Numbered from the stretch's first letter, positions 27,431 through 41,600 are shown. The stretch is 64,000 bases of DNA from Mesaphorura yosii (GCA_009869945.1 WIXG01000191.1:89494-153493); one strand, 5' to 3'. Numbers and translations: made by a program. The notes: a model not told the origin generated them from the letters alone.

Positions 27431-28033
27431 ATGGCGTTTCATTACTCTGCCATTGGAGTGCTCATTTTGATAGCAGCTGTGAATAACTCATACTCAGCAA
27501 TTGACATTGTGGGCAGCATTAATGGCAAGACGTTCTTCGCTGATCCGAACGAACCCGTGAGTAATTTGACCCTGACTTCTTGCCTGCTCACATTCCTAAT
27601 GGCCTGCTTGCTTGCACAGGTCCAAGCTGCTACTGCCGCCACGCGATGCCACGAAAACAATGGAACATTAGCGAGAATCGAATCGTACGATGAAGGACGC
27701 GTTGTGCTGCAGTACATGTTCGCTAACGATGGTATATAGCTTGTCCACTTTAATGTGAGTGCATTGTGCATATGCTTCTGCACGAATTCATGCTTTGCAG
27801 TCACATACTTCTGGCTGGATGGGACCGACTACGGCGACGAAGGCAACTGGCGCTGGGCCGCTACTGGCCAAGCATTGGACTATGCTCCCTGGGCGTTTGG
27901 GCAACCGGTGTTCGACCGTTCCGCCAACTGCATGTACATGGATTTAAACGCATGGTTCTACACGTACAGATGCACGAGTCCAAATGGTGATGGTGCCTAT
28001 CATAACAGATTTCTTTGCCAAATTGCAGATTAG
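27431..28033 (+). CDS. Small secreted C-type lectin-like protein
   Basis: Three exons (27431-27556, 27620-27731, 27801-28033) give 156 residues. Residues 1-22 form a signal peptide (MAFHYSAIGVLILIAAVNNS). One C-type lectin domain fills the rest, with the expected Cys pairs 52-152 and 123-137 and core motifs CHENNGTLARIES, FWLDGTDYGDEGNW, APWAFGQP, CMYMDLN and RFLCQ. The calcium and sugar positions are not canonical: the EPN/QPD slot reads QPV and the WND slot reads NAW. Calcium-dependent sugar binding is therefore doubtful. ATG 27431 is chosen because it begins the signal peptide. Likely extracellular, with an immune or matrix role inferred from the family only. Confidence 0.85.
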
Positions 28034-28053
28034 TGTTAGCTTCACAGCAAATG

Positions 28054-28059
28054 AATAAA
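28054..28059 (+). other. Poly(A) signal of the lectin gene
   Basis: AATAAA lies 21 bases after the lectin stop codon, a very short 3' UTR. The furin gene converges from the right. Confidence 0.6.
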
Positions 28060-28529
28060 AGTTTTCGAAAGCAGTAAAATATGCATTTATTGCGTATTCA
28101 TTTTGTTTGAAATGCTTTGACTATCGTTAGATCTACTTATGTAAAATGCATAGTTTGACTGGATTGTGCAATACAGCTTAATTTAAGTACATAATGGTAA
28201 TGAAACGAAATTGTTCTACTTACAATGGTTACAGTTTGGGTAACTTAAATAAAGACTTAAAGTTAGGAAGATCATCAGTCTGAATATCTTTGCATTCATT
28301 CAATACACGTGAGATTTAAAATATCGCCAAAGAGCAGGTACACAAGGTATATGAAATAGCGAACGCACATCATGCAGAAAAGGTAAAAATGAATTAAAAC
28401 ACGGTTGCGATTTTCATCAGCATATTTACAAATTGAGAAGCGCTAATCTAAACTAATTCGTAAACCTAATATTGCAAGGAAGTTAAATTCTGAAGCGGTA
28501 ATCAATACTTTGAGTGACAGAAATACTAA

Positions 28530-28535
28530 TTTATT
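28530..28535 (-). other. Candidate poly(A) signal of the furin gene
   Basis: TTTATT on the plus strand reads AATAAA on the minus strand, 211 bases beyond the furin stop at 28746. A second candidate lies at 28086-28091, only 27 bases from the lectin poly(A) signal. Confidence 0.4.
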
Positions 28536-28745
28536 TTGTGCAAACAATTTCATCTTCATACTTAAAAGAAAAACTGAAAAACTTGAAACGGCTGAAAGGA
28601 ACTTGAACAAACTGCTAAATTAATATTATAAAGGCTTCCAGTATCAGTCTGAGCTTTGTTCAAAAATAAGTTAAGACATAAGCACTGTTTCGAAGATATC
28701 ACGAGTTTCATATGATTTTGAACAAAATGGAAAGTGACAAGTGTT

Positions 28746-29602
28746 TTAGGATGGTGAAATTAAATCTGTCCTTTTGCCAGTTATCTGTTGTAAAGGAATC
28801 GAAAGTCGGAGTCTTTCTTTCTCACTTTGTGCGAATTTACGAGGGTTAATATTATTATTGGAACCCATTGCCTTGGAGGTACTTGTTTTAATCAGTGGAA
28901 TGGCAATCTTGAAGTCAACACCAAGGTTGTGGGTACCACTACCGTTGCTGATGTTTACATTTTCTTCACGGCTTACCACTTGCGATGTTTGATGTTTCAG
29001 AGGAGTAAACACGTCGTTTTCTAGGTCATCACCAAGATCGTTATCTTGCGGCGCAACACGACTGTACGCTTTTCTATTTAGACTTAGCCAACTACTCCCA
29101 AGCGCGGCTGGATCGCGGTCACTTCCGCCGTCATCGTTTCCTGACCCGCTATCCCGTGAAAATTCCCCGGTAACATCATGTCTACGATCTCTCTGCTTTT
29201 GCAGCCAAATATAAAAGATAAGGAAGACTACGATCGTCACATTAACAATCACACCCATCAGCAAGGCTTTGTACCACATATCATTGCCATCTATTGTACT
29301 CAGTAACTCAGTAGGGTAACAATGCGATTCTTTGTAAGTCGTTTGAACGGTGTCATGTCTTCGTCTGCCTTTGCTGCCTCCGCCGCCTTCGTATGATAAT
29401 TCTGTGCGATGGGTTGTGCGCAATGTTGAATCATCGTGGCAAGACAAGCATTGAGTTTCCTCTCCTCCGAAGCAAGTCAGGCAGGTGTAGTGGCACGGAA
29501 GACATATTTTTGCACCAGTTGATGGATTATGATCGGGATAAAAATTGTATGAGCACGAAGCAACGCACTTGAAGTCTTGCAGGTAAAGTTCAGGCTCGCA
29601 CA
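28746..29602 (-). CDS. Fur1: Furin terminal exon: Cys-rich, TM, tail
   Basis: Enters in phase 1 after acceptor TTTTTAG and reads [17 protein letters not shown], then [14 protein letters not shown] and [10 protein letters not shown], a furin-like Cys-rich repeat. A Gly/Arg linker follows, then one transmembrane helix ([20 protein letters not shown]) and a cytoplasmic tail of about 150 residues ending at TAA 28746. The tail contains YSRVAP, an acidic stretch ([11 protein letters not shown]) and several Ser/Thr-rich segments, the kind of signals that cycle furins between Golgi and endosomes. It is the membrane-bound end of the protein. Which upstream exon feeds it is uncertain. Confidence 0.85.
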
Positions 29603-32600
29603 CTAAAAAGCAGAAATAAAACGTGTTAGCAAATCATAAAAAGGTAGCACAAAAAAAATTCAAACACAGATCAAATCGCATGCATTATCATCTCGGTTAT
29701 GACACGTCATTAATTTACGAAATAATAAATCTGTTAATGTCACATCGAACCAAACAGGTATCAAGGAAAAGAACCAAACTTAACTTGGGGCATATCACAA
29801 ATGGTGAAATCAAGTAAAAATAGAACAAAACATGCCAAGAAAGCAAACGACTAAACTAGCATAAAAGAGGTAAGGAAATCGCTCTCTTGAGGGACTCACC
29901 TACAACAATTCTAACGCAATCTTCGTTCTTGCCGATTGCATGAAAAGTCCCGGACAATTTTTGGAAAGAGCAATACCGTCAAATAGCGATAAAAATTAGA
30001 GTGCGTCAAGATGCTAGTTAGAATGCGTCTCTTGGAAATGTAAATTACGAGCTGATACAAGGTTCATTGCATATTTACAATTTTTATTTATTATCCGCAT
30101 TACTTTCCGTGGTGTTTTAAATAAGAAAATTGACAAGATATGTTTGAAAGAATTAAAAAACATCTTATATTACACGTACGTAACACGTAACATGTTTTGG
30201 AAAAATATTCAACTAAAATTATGTAATCTACACGTAGCAAGTGGGGTCCGTGATCTGTGAGTTGGCAACACCTTCACCGTGCCGTCGAACCATTACTGCT
30301 ATTCATGCTTAGGCTTATGAAATTATTAAGATTATGCCGCAAGTAGAGACCATTTTCAGAGAGTTGGTGATTTAAAAGCCAAAAACGATCCGTAACCAGA
30401 AGAAATAAAGTTCCTCATGCAGCATGAAGGGAATTCTTGCCATGCGTTAGCACCACCCGAAAACTAATTTGTGACGAACCTTTCCACTGAGCTACTGAAA
30501 TTTATAGTCTACAAACGTAGATGGCTTCTATTTAAATGCAACCATTGGCACATTTTACAACAGATTTAACATTGCCGTATTTAAAGGACGACGAGATAGA
30601 TGCACAAGGTGCTGACAACAATTAACGCTATTCCCAACCCCAACGTGTTAAAATCACCAATTTCTCAGACTTTAAAATAGTTTGTGATTGCGCGACAAAA
30701 ACTTTTAATTCAAGACATGTGCGCAATCACTCGAAAACGTTATTCGGACTTGCGACAAGTCTCTGTGGTTTCCTTTCAGTTCTCTAATTGGTTCTTTGAT
30801 TGTACAATTCCTGGTTTGGCCTTTGCTTGTGGCTCTCATTTGGCACGCGCTAAGAACCTTGAACCCACCTCTGATTGTCACATTATTTTCTCACAACCAC
30901 CAGTGAACAGCTGCTACATTACGTTAACTAAATGTATTACTCATTATGGAATGAAATTATAGGTCTAACCGTACAACTTAAATACTATCACTTTACGCAA
31001 TTTCCCTTAATACTGTGTTGTGGCAAGATCTTGAATAATCTCGTACTCACATAAAGTATTTTTGTCAGTATATCACTTGAAATGAAATTTACACCATTCA
31101 TATTCAGGGACTTGCTACGGCTATTACTCAATCTAAATCTAAGACATCTAGACAACCTATTCGACATTGTACTCGTTACCTGTTTACTGAGTTGTGACCG
31201 TAACTAAACTGCTGGAAGTCAATTTGATTATGAGAATTTACTGGCAAGACGAGTAATTTTGAAGGAACACTACTAGGACTAGTAGATTCGTTACACAGAG
31301 TGGAAGATACAAAACTCTTACTACAGCCGAAGGTACCGGCAAGTGGGTGATTTGATTCCCCGATGATTTCATTAGACATATATTGAGTAGTCTTAGAGTA
31401 AATCATTGCGCACACGTTTACTGACCACAGAGTCCATGACCAAAAGTCATCTGATAAGAATATGAGAAAAAGAAGGCACCAACCTACACACATTCCTGGT
31501 GACACCATGGACATGGAAAATTTTAAACAACCAGGATACTGTAGCGAGGCTGCGCGTGAAGGTGAAGCCCGATGCACTGAATCTCCGTCGACGGACACGT
31601 TCGGTATGCTGTGTACAGAGATTTGTTGGTTTCTCTGGACTTGCGATGGTTCCAGAACAATCTTGTTATCGCTTCCATCAAATTCCATTGCACTATGGCT
31701 CTTGTTCAGCGTTGAGTCCGTACCTGATTTATCCACGTAATCATCATTTGGGTTTGTCTTAATTCCATGCGCAACGAGTGTCCATGTTTGGAGTTTTCCT
31801 GTTCAATCAAAAAATTATGGCATCAACTTCTTTCCTTAAAGAAACCCAATAAATTAATGAGTAAAATAATGAATTCAAGAAGCTATCGAGATATCGACTG
31901 ATAAGAATTAGTTCAACAAGCTAACTAAGCAAGAGTGGAAAGAGCAAATTTAGCTACAAAATCCCAGATTCAACTACTCAATTGAGATTACATGCGTTGA
32001 ACGATGGAACTATCAACCGAGCACAAACTGAAATCGACCAAAATCAGCGAAATTCAATTCAATCATGCAAATGGAGAAATCAAGTCAGAAATTTTGAAGA
32101 AAGAAGTTAAATCCAACCAGTGGCATTGGTGACTGCGGTGGTTGGTGCAAATGTAGGCGGATAAGTCCTTGGAAAAATAGTTGACCATCGCGTTGAAGAT
32201 GCAGGTGTGTTTGATGAAATGTTTGATGGTGTACTGCTGCTCGAAATGCTATGTACAATAGTGGTGAGCCGTGTCGAAATTGTGGTAGTCGGAGGTTCTG
32301 TACTTTTGTCACCAATTGTCCCGGTAAGTGAAGTCCTGTTGCTACAGGTGCCATTGCATGTGCTCGACTCATTGTTGGTCTCGGAATTACTGACGCCTTT
32401 CTGCGTTTTCTTCTGAACGGTTTTGCCTCTGAATCTTTGCCTCGCCGGCTTCCTGGCAATGGTTGGAACTCCTACTTCTAACTGAGTATTGTTTCTCTCT
32501 GGAAGACTTTTTGAAGCTTCTTGTGTGTTGAAGTTTTTGTTGGTCGTTAGCTCGGTGGGAGGTAACGTTGAGCTCAATCGATCCTCCGGGACAGATTCGC

Positions 32601-35600
32601 CCTTCGGACTACGCTTGTTGTCGTCGGAGGATAGCGAAATATTTGCATTAATGTCTTCTTCGGTCCCATAAAGAAGGAGCGACCACTTTTTCAAAACAGT
32701 GCGACCTTGTCAAATTAGTTAGAGAATTAGGAATCCCAGCACCTCATGTTATACAGTTTTCATGTTAAGCATACTTACCATTCTTGTGATCTGATTTAGA
32801 ATGTTCCAAGTTATAAAGCGAACCCAAAACCAGACGAGCGGCAGAAGTGCAATAATTTTGTTAAAAAGAAGAAATTTATGCAATATTTACAACAGATACC
32901 TACACCACTATATTGCCCCTCTGACACTTAAACTTATGCGGAAGAATTCGTTAACGATTACCTTAAGTTCAATATTCTCTATCCGTTTATGCTTTTACAG
33001 ACATGTACAATGCACTCACCCGCGAATCGCCCTTCGTTGTGGATCTCCAGAGTCCACTTTCCAATGGGACTTTCTCCCCAAGTGTGGACAGACATGAACG
33101 GCCAATCGGTGAATCCGGAACGGTTCAAATCATGTCTTCGATGAGCAAGAAGAACTGAGCGTGTTCCTTGTGGGGAAACAAGATATATCTGAAGGTCTCC
33201 TCTCCTTCCAGACGTCAAAGTAACTTTGGCCTGCGTAGAGATCGATAAATCCTGATTTCTGGTTTTAATCATCTGTTATGTTTTTTTAACGAAGTCTTAC
33301 TTGTACGTGTTCTAACAAATTAACTCCTGGGCATTCAGTCACTTTTAGGTCAAGAGTTACTTTGCTTTTTGCGGGGATATTTCTAAAAAGTGAGTTTATG
33401 ACATTAGTACTGTACTAGCTCTACAGCTTGAAGAAATTCACAGCATTTTTACTTACTTGTCCGAATACGGCGCACGAACTTCACACTTATTTTGTTCTGG
33501 AACTGTCTTCCACCGCTTTGCCAACTTGACCATGGCCCCAGCGTCCATCAGACCATAGCCGAAGGAGTGACTCACTAGAACAATTTAAAGAAGATTAAGG
33601 ATAATAATTAAATTATTACGGGGAGCAATAAATTGTTTTCGAATAATGTACCATTCCTTCCAACGCCGTTCGTGAGCCAATCAGGCGCAATTAAGTTGGC
33701 GGGTCTCGCAGTTCGGACGACGATATGCTGCATGTCCCTCCATGTTAAATTCGTGTTTGCTTGAAGTGCCAGCGCGCAAATTCCAGCTGCCAAAGGAGCC
33801 GAAGCTGACGTCCCTGTGTGACTTGACGTGCAAGAGTGGTGCAGGTCAATGGTAACAATCTGCCGAAAATCATGAAGCAAATATATAGTTAAAATTCAAT
33901 TTTCATGTAACCGCAATCCGGCAAGAAAATATTTTCTCATTAATTTCCAGAAAATAGACCATATCGCCGACACGAATTCCAAGGGTTGCGAAAGTTGGAC
34001 GAAAAGTTGCGGATCTTACCTGTTTCTCCCCATTTCCACCGGAGCTGTAAGTTGTGGCTAAAGTTGAGCTACACGCCTCGGAATACCAGGGAACAAGACC
34101 ATTTTCTGTTGCACTAGAGATGGACAGAGTCCAAATCGAATTCGTGTATCCATCACAGTTGCAATTATCATGGTCTCTGCCACCATTGCCCGATGCCCAT
34201 ACAAATATCGACCCCTTCCCTTGCCTTCCCTGAAAACCAAAAGAAGGATTCTTTTTGCGAATCTTCTGCAGCTGCAGTGAAGGCATTTAATACATTACTT
34301 TCGTGATTCCTTCCAGGAAAGCTCTGGTTGCCAGTTCCCCCGGACCGTCGACCGTCTTTCCATCGTCTGAAAAAAATGAGACATAGTAAATGCAATCATC
34401 CTTCTCGCAAAGAATAAATAAAAGCCCACCGTCAGGTCCCCAAGATGCTGAGAAAATATCAATATGTTGCGGCATGTGAGACAGAGATCTGGCTTCCACG
34501 GCGTCAGTCACGTCACCATCAAGCATCCGAATACCTGCGAAATAATAGATGTAATCAACTTTTGTGTAACATGTATGACGTATTTCAGCATCTTTATTGA
34601 AACTTCTGAATGGAGAGCAAGAAGCTTTAGTCAAAGCAACTGATTACAAACGAGGTAATGACGTACAAGTTGGCTTATTCAAAGGGAAATTCCTGTAAGT
34701 CGAGTTTGAATGTCAAATGTCACGCGTTGACAAATCATTTTTGGCAAATCAAATCGGAAGTTCTAGCATTGAAAGACTGACAATGATAGATTTCCTCTAA
34801 CGTACACGACTATTTTTTTCGTTGCAAAAGCTAGATAACATTTGTGTAGCGTCTTGTGTTAGGACACGTTACACAGAAGACAAGAGCTAAAATATTCGGT
34901 AGTGTCACATTTTCACATAAGTTTGCATCTCCACAGAGCAAGTGAAGTGCAAAGGTTGTGAAAACAACGTTTACAAACCAGAGCCAAGTTGCACTGATTA
35001 TTTATGTGTAAAATAACTTGATTAGCATTAATTGGTTCTTGGCAATTGTATGCTCTTGTACTGTTTCTCGCATCGTCGTGCATGAGTTGAATCTATGGCT
35101 TACCTCCAACACTCGCTTCGTATGCGATACCAACTGCACATAAACTATTATTCGCTTCAGCTGCGACTTCTCCAGCACATCGCGTACCGTGACGATTACT
35201 ATAGGATTCAAAATTCGAATATGAACTTTCAAGTTGAATTTATCAGTACCTTGGATTAATACAACTTTACCTATCCGTCAAGTCGTACGTTGGCATCGGA
35301 TCATTATCTAAACTATTGACATCGAAACTTGCCAGTGGATCCTGTAAGAAGTAAAGAAGGAGAACATCATTTATTGCTGGTTTTTTGTACGCAAAAAGTG
35401 CTTTCGAAATCTGTAAGGTCCAAATGTTAGTCGTCACACGTCACAGTTAACTGCTTGAAGTCGTCTCAACCTTTCGGTAACACAATTTGGTTGCGTCGCC
35501 TACAATGCGATGTGTCACGAACAATGCGAGAGAAGCGAGTCCAGACACAGAGTTTGTAACAAAACAAATAAATATGAATCAGACGTTTGCAAAACACTCG

Positions 35601-38600
35601 AAATGAACGTACGGCTGTACTTGGAGTGCACCGGTGTCTCAACCAATTCGTTCTTGTTCAGAACAAGACCATCATCATCACAATACCCGAGAACGAGAAA
35701 ACTTTCTTTTTACCCGAAACGAGAAAACTCACTCAATGGCAGGCGCAGGACTCTCAAGCAGAAGAATAAAATAATGAAAAGTAATACGAAAAGTAAATAT
35801 TATGGCTCTTGTCTACTCATTTACTTTGCTCTGTTCGTTGTCGATGTTTACTCGCACAAATCTTTTGTTGTTCGGAATCTTCTGTGAATGCAATGCATCT
35901 CGAAGCAGGAGGAAACCCACCAGGACGAAATGCACTTTTTTAAGTTCAAAAGTACAGTTGCGAGTTTTTGCTGGGCGTGTTTGTGTTTTCCGTTAAAAGG
36001 CAAATTTACGAGCTTTTGTGCCATTGCCACCGTTCTCCTCCGAGTTTTCTACCTTTTAGGAAGCATAAATAACAACACGAGACCCTTTTACTTAAACTGT
36101 GTAAATCAACTGGAAAGCTGAAATCACCGAAATCTGTGGATCGAAAAATAGAAACGAGACTCACAAATCAGCATATTTCCTAGAATGTGCAGCAATTCAC
36201 GCACGCTTGAAAATCACGGACTCAATGCTCTGCGAATGATTCGCTCCTAAGCTGTCAATAACCACAGTGTCAACAACAACCCAATTGACAAAAGCAATAT
36301 GAAATGCATTTGCACTTTCATTCCTGTCTAGAAGTGTACAAATAGAGTGAGTCTGGAGTTAGAATACGAAAGCACTCGATTCGGAGGCTGTTACTGGTTG
36401 CAGTAATTGAATTTCAAGAAAATCTAGTTCCAACTGCACTTTTGCGAGCATTTGCTTCCTTCCCATTCCTTGACTTCAATTTCGTTACTAGTCGTTTTGC
36501 TCGTTCGTGTATTCCTTGAAAGGCAAAAATCGGAAATGGAAAAAGTGCATCGTTCGCCTAACCAGAAAGCTAAGCCCTTCTCAGAATCGTACCTATGGGG
36601 AAACCAATTTCCATTTAAATCAGGAAGAGATGAAACCCTTTCCAGCACACCATCTTAACCAGAAGAATGAAAATCTCATTTCCCGTTTAGATTTCCTGAT
36701 TGTGTCATTATTTCACTCATCTAAACTCTGCCGCCTGCTGTTGCTCGTGAAGAGGTCTACGCTGCAACAGACTCTGTGCAGAAGCGATGGCCGTCCCATG
36801 AAACAAGGTTGACCAGCCATTTCATCAATTGCTGCAAAATCTAAACTACCATGGAAAGATTGTATAGACAACGATTGTGGAAAACCGTCAAGCTCAGTCG
36901 GTGCAAGTCGTAAAGAAATTCCGGCAAACCAATATTGGACTGAATATTGAACGCATAATGAATTGTAAGTTGTAACATTCAGACGCACACATATGAAAGT
37001 GACAGAGTCACAAGCATTATTTGGCCTGCGTCCGAGATGGAATTTTGGAATTCAGAAACTAATTTTGGTGACTTGAATCGCGCGGAAAAGCGGCAGAGGA
37101 GGCAGGATTGTAGGTAGCAGAATATGAGATTCTATTTCAAAAGAAGTTGGCCCAGCTGTGCAATGTCGACTAACAATTCAGACATTCCAGGCACAAACGG
37201 AGCGTCAGAAACGGATTTCTGGCCTGCCTTTGGCGATCCAGCGAAGAGTGAACGAGAGAGAGATGCTCAGCAGTGAAAACAATTGAAGGATGAAAAAATC
37301 AAAAGGGAAAGTTAATGCAATGCAAGCAGAAGAGTGGGAAGATACGCCAAGTGAGCATTATTACATTTCATTACCGTCTTCGACATTCTAGTCACATCTG
37401 TGCTACAGCGACAGCAGACATAAACACGAGTACGGGTAAGAGGGAAACCGTGTACGTGTGAGGCTTAATATTGGATCTTTACAAGTCATTCTTCTTATTA
37501 AGTAGCATCTCCTGCCTGTGAAGTCTGAACATTATTGCTGCTGCTTGCTTGACGACAACTTTGTCACGTCTCGTGCAGCATGCCTCTCAGCGCCTTTGTC
37601 AACCGTCATTCCTGATTTTACCTTTAGAAATTTTGGAGGCAGGGAATGAAAGCGCAGGTTACGCGGGCAAAACTTGCAATGCATTCCACTGTTCACAGGA
37701 AACAGAAGACAATGCCACAACAAAATACAAAGACGGTGGTGCTTTCACTTTCTCATTAATTTCCATTGTAGCTCTCAAAAAATCTCCCCCTTCTTGCGGA
37801 TGTGGAGGCGACTCAGTCCTCTTCAAAAAGTGGAGGAAGCAATCAGACTTTCTCAGAAGGGCAGGTCAGGCCAAAAGAGAGCCATCGAAAACAACTCATC
37901 CAAGAAGGTAGATTTTGGAGATATTCCAGGCAGGTCATTGTGGAAATCAACTGCCTGTTATGTCGAGTCGCTTTATGTCATGTTGTAGTTTGTCATAGAG
38001 GCACTTACGTAATTTTGTATAATATCAGGGTGATCTTTTTCTAGCCCGTCATCCAAAATCGTGACCACGATGCCCTTCCCAGTAATGCCTTCAGCCCAGG
38101 CTTCTTGTACATTCATATCTAGCCCAGCTCCACGATTCTGTAAAAAGAAAACAAGACGAAATTAGTACCAGAGTATCTTCGTTCGTTATCTTCCAAGGAA
38201 AAGGATTCTAGTTATTACGCGATTCGAACATGATTTACGCCAAATGGTTATGGAGTGAAGTAATAAAGATATATTGAAACATCGTAATACCAAGAAATGA
38301 CATAATGTTGTGTACGATGCGCCAAATGGATGTGTCTGCTCGTAAACTTGTGCCTCTCACAGGGAAGGGACAGATTCGGATCAGATGAAGAGTTAGCAGG
38401 AAAGTGGAAGTTCGGTTGCAAATGCCAGCAGTCAAGATCGGAAGAAGTGCTCAGTGCTCACACTAACGACCAACATAAAATCACGCGAACTAGATTCTTA
38501 TTTAGTAGGAAAACTGGATCAAGCTCTGCGTGAAGAACGGGATTCACATACGAGAAATTTACTATCGAGAGCCAAATCAATACGACACCAATCATAAATC

Positions 38601-41600
38601 ACTGTAAAGTGCCTTCGCTTGCGGAGAAAGTATGTTCCTGTGCTGCGTTGTTCTTCCCTCAAGCTGCCTCGTACTCGCACCACTTCCGCCTTCTATTTCA
38701 ATTTTTTTTTTGCTGTTGCTGGATAGCCAGAATGGGCAAGATTCGTTATGAAAGTGTTAGATGGTCTTGCTCCAAAGGGGATGCCTCTTGTGCTTATGAA
38801 TTATTAATTAGCATGTTCCTTTCTGCCTGGAAAGTAACGCTCAGCGCCGGACAAGAGAAAGTTGTTTACATTCTTGTTGAACAAGTCTTTCGAAAACAAT
38901 GCAATGCTGTGAGAGACTGAAGGAGCGTTTGAGGATGGGCAAGTTCGGATGTTTACAATTTTACAAAGTTTCGGCAAAGCGAAAGGTTATATCCGGTTTT
39001 CTCTGTGAGGGAAGGAGACGATAAATCATGTTCTTATATGGAAATTCATCATAAAAGAACACACGACGCAGACACCATGAAAAATAATATGAATAAGAAC
39101 TTCAAAATTCAGAACATAGGAGTTTGAATATTTTCAGAGAAAGTGCTGCTTCAATTTGGCTTCTCGCTTCTTACTGGATCCTTTTTTCGTATACGTAGAG
39201 TTTACTAGGCATCTGCCACTTAATTATCGTCTTGTCTGTACGCTGTGCACGGAAGCTCTTTTAGCTTGAACTGAGAGATGAAGAGATGTGACCACAAGCG
39301 CATTTAGCTTTGGAAAAGTTTGTGAAAGCAAATGATCCGAAAGCGTTAAAAAGTTAAGCCATAAGCATCAACAAGAGCTGAGAGATTGAAATTGGTTTTC
39401 TCCACTTTAAGCCTAGCAAACTTCCGGCTCGGAAAAATTGAATTACTTGTGCCAAAGTAGACCTCCGTTACAACAGACCAGCAAAAAAAATCCGTGAGTA
39501 TGTCTGTCTTAAAAATTTAATTGAATCCTATCAGGCTTGGCAGAAAGAAAACGGAGTTTGCAAGAATTCGTAGAGTGATGTAGTTAGCTTTGATTTACAC
39601 TTTTAGAGCCAAGACAGTTTATCTTTTTTTGTGTGCCGAAGTGTGGTGCTCGTATTATTTATGTAAGACCACCGGACCTTGATTTGCAGAAACTGCTGCG
39701 ACTTTGCCCGCTGCTTGTACATATTTGGCCATCATTACTCAGCAGTCGGAGTGCCTTGCCTTGTGTTTCTTTCAACGCATGGCTTCTCCTTTTAATCTGG
39801 TTCCATCTTATCATTGATTGTCCTCAATATTTCTTTCGCTGAGTAAACACAGCGCAATCTCCTTCCGACTGGGACGGTTCGAATGCGTCCAATCTATCTT
39901 GTACAAGTAATCTCACTTTATTCCCACATCTAATCCAACCACCGACCACGAATTCGCCATTCCTCTTTTCCACTCAGAGTCAAAAGAAAGTTGGGAGCGA
40001 GCGCCGCACGACAAAAGAAAGATGAGATTCTTATCTCATCCCAAGTTCGAAGGAAATAAGTTCAAGATTTGGTCCGGGGTCATCGCTTAGAAATACGTGA
40101 CGAAAATTTCGAACCGGGCACAAAACTCATCTCATTTCCCCATTCAATTTGTAAGTGAACCGAATGCAGGAGGAAGTACAAGTACAAGCAAGAAGATGCA
40201 TCAAGTTACTGAAGAAAAATGTCTGCTTCAACAAATACGAACGGGAAGTGATTCATCCCGTCACAATTTCTTGCAATTTGAATGCTCTTCTAACAGGCGG
40301 ATCGTCCAACTTCTGACTTTCACTTGTAGGCATACAAGGCTACAGGAAAAGTGAATATTTCTTACCAAATACCACATGAGTGGCCATCTTGGATCATTAA
40401 ACGTAATTTGATTTCTCTGTGATCTGGAGTGCAGATTTCTGTTGCTGCCCGCGGAACTGGACGAAGGAGTAAATGGTGGGCGGCCACCGTTGCCATTTAA
40501 TTGTAAAAAATCACGCTTAGTTCTCCTCTTTACTACTTGTTGAGCATGCCACCGCACCTGTGAATAAAAGATCAAAATGAATTATTAATGGAGTAGACAG
40601 CAAAGGTGAACTCAGCAGAAGAAAACGCGTGTTCTATAGTTCTATTTCTCCGACAATTAATTTTAGGAGATCATTCTTGAGTGAATGGCACAATAAGTGC
40701 CTATGTCAGTCAAGAATTAAATTAAACCGAAAAGAGAAAGAAACAAAGAGAGGAACTGAGAAAGTGTGACTTTTCTTCGGTTATTTGAGCGCGGGGACTG
40801 TCTCTGCATATTCTTCCTTCATTTTGAAAAGTGGGTGCAATTAGTCAACTGTAACTTACCTCTGGTTCTGCAGAAAGTGCTTCATGATACTCGGGGCACG
40901 GTTCAATGGATCTTTTGGCAACTTTACGATGTACAAAATGATAGTAGTCTGGAAGTATCTGCAAAGAACAAAAGGAAGTACAATTAATATTGCCAGCTTT
41001 CACTCATATCACAGCATCCATCGTAATATTATTCACAAAATCATTACTAATACTTCAGATGTAAAAATCTGTACTCTGATAACTTCAATATTGGCTGAAC
41101 CGTCACAGGTTTACAGAGCACAGCTACCTTTGTCCTGCCTGTTGCTAGTTAATTGTAAATTCAAGGAAATCAGCAACGGCAAAGTTTCGTCGTGCTCATA
41201 ATTATGACCTCATTTGTCGAAATTTTAGTAGACGAGTTTGCAGACTTTAGAAATATTCAATAAATTTTTGACCTAATGAGATCCAACAAAACGGCCGAAT
41301 TCATGCACGAAGGAGTCAGCCATGCTCTTCTGTCTTCAGTCTTCCAAATGCTGAGCCAGCAGACATTATTTACTTTCCACTTCCTCGGACTGAAAAATTG
41401 AAATGAAGGCAGCCGTCCCGAAATAATTTACGGAGTTTACTTTCTTTTAAAGTTTCACTTCTTTCTTGTAATTTATTCTGTCTTATTTCCGTGTTTGAAA
41501 TCACAGAAGAGAGTTCCACTTATGAAGTAGAGCATTCATTTCAGACCACTAAAACGGGCTTTAAATCTCCATTCGTCCATTTCACTCCATTTCCCGCAAG

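Noticed and set aside
31400-31520. Apparent transmembrane segment in furin exon B
   Set aside because: The hydrophobic run is the translation of a pyrimidine tract directly before the exon C acceptor, so it is more likely intron read in frame than a membrane helix.
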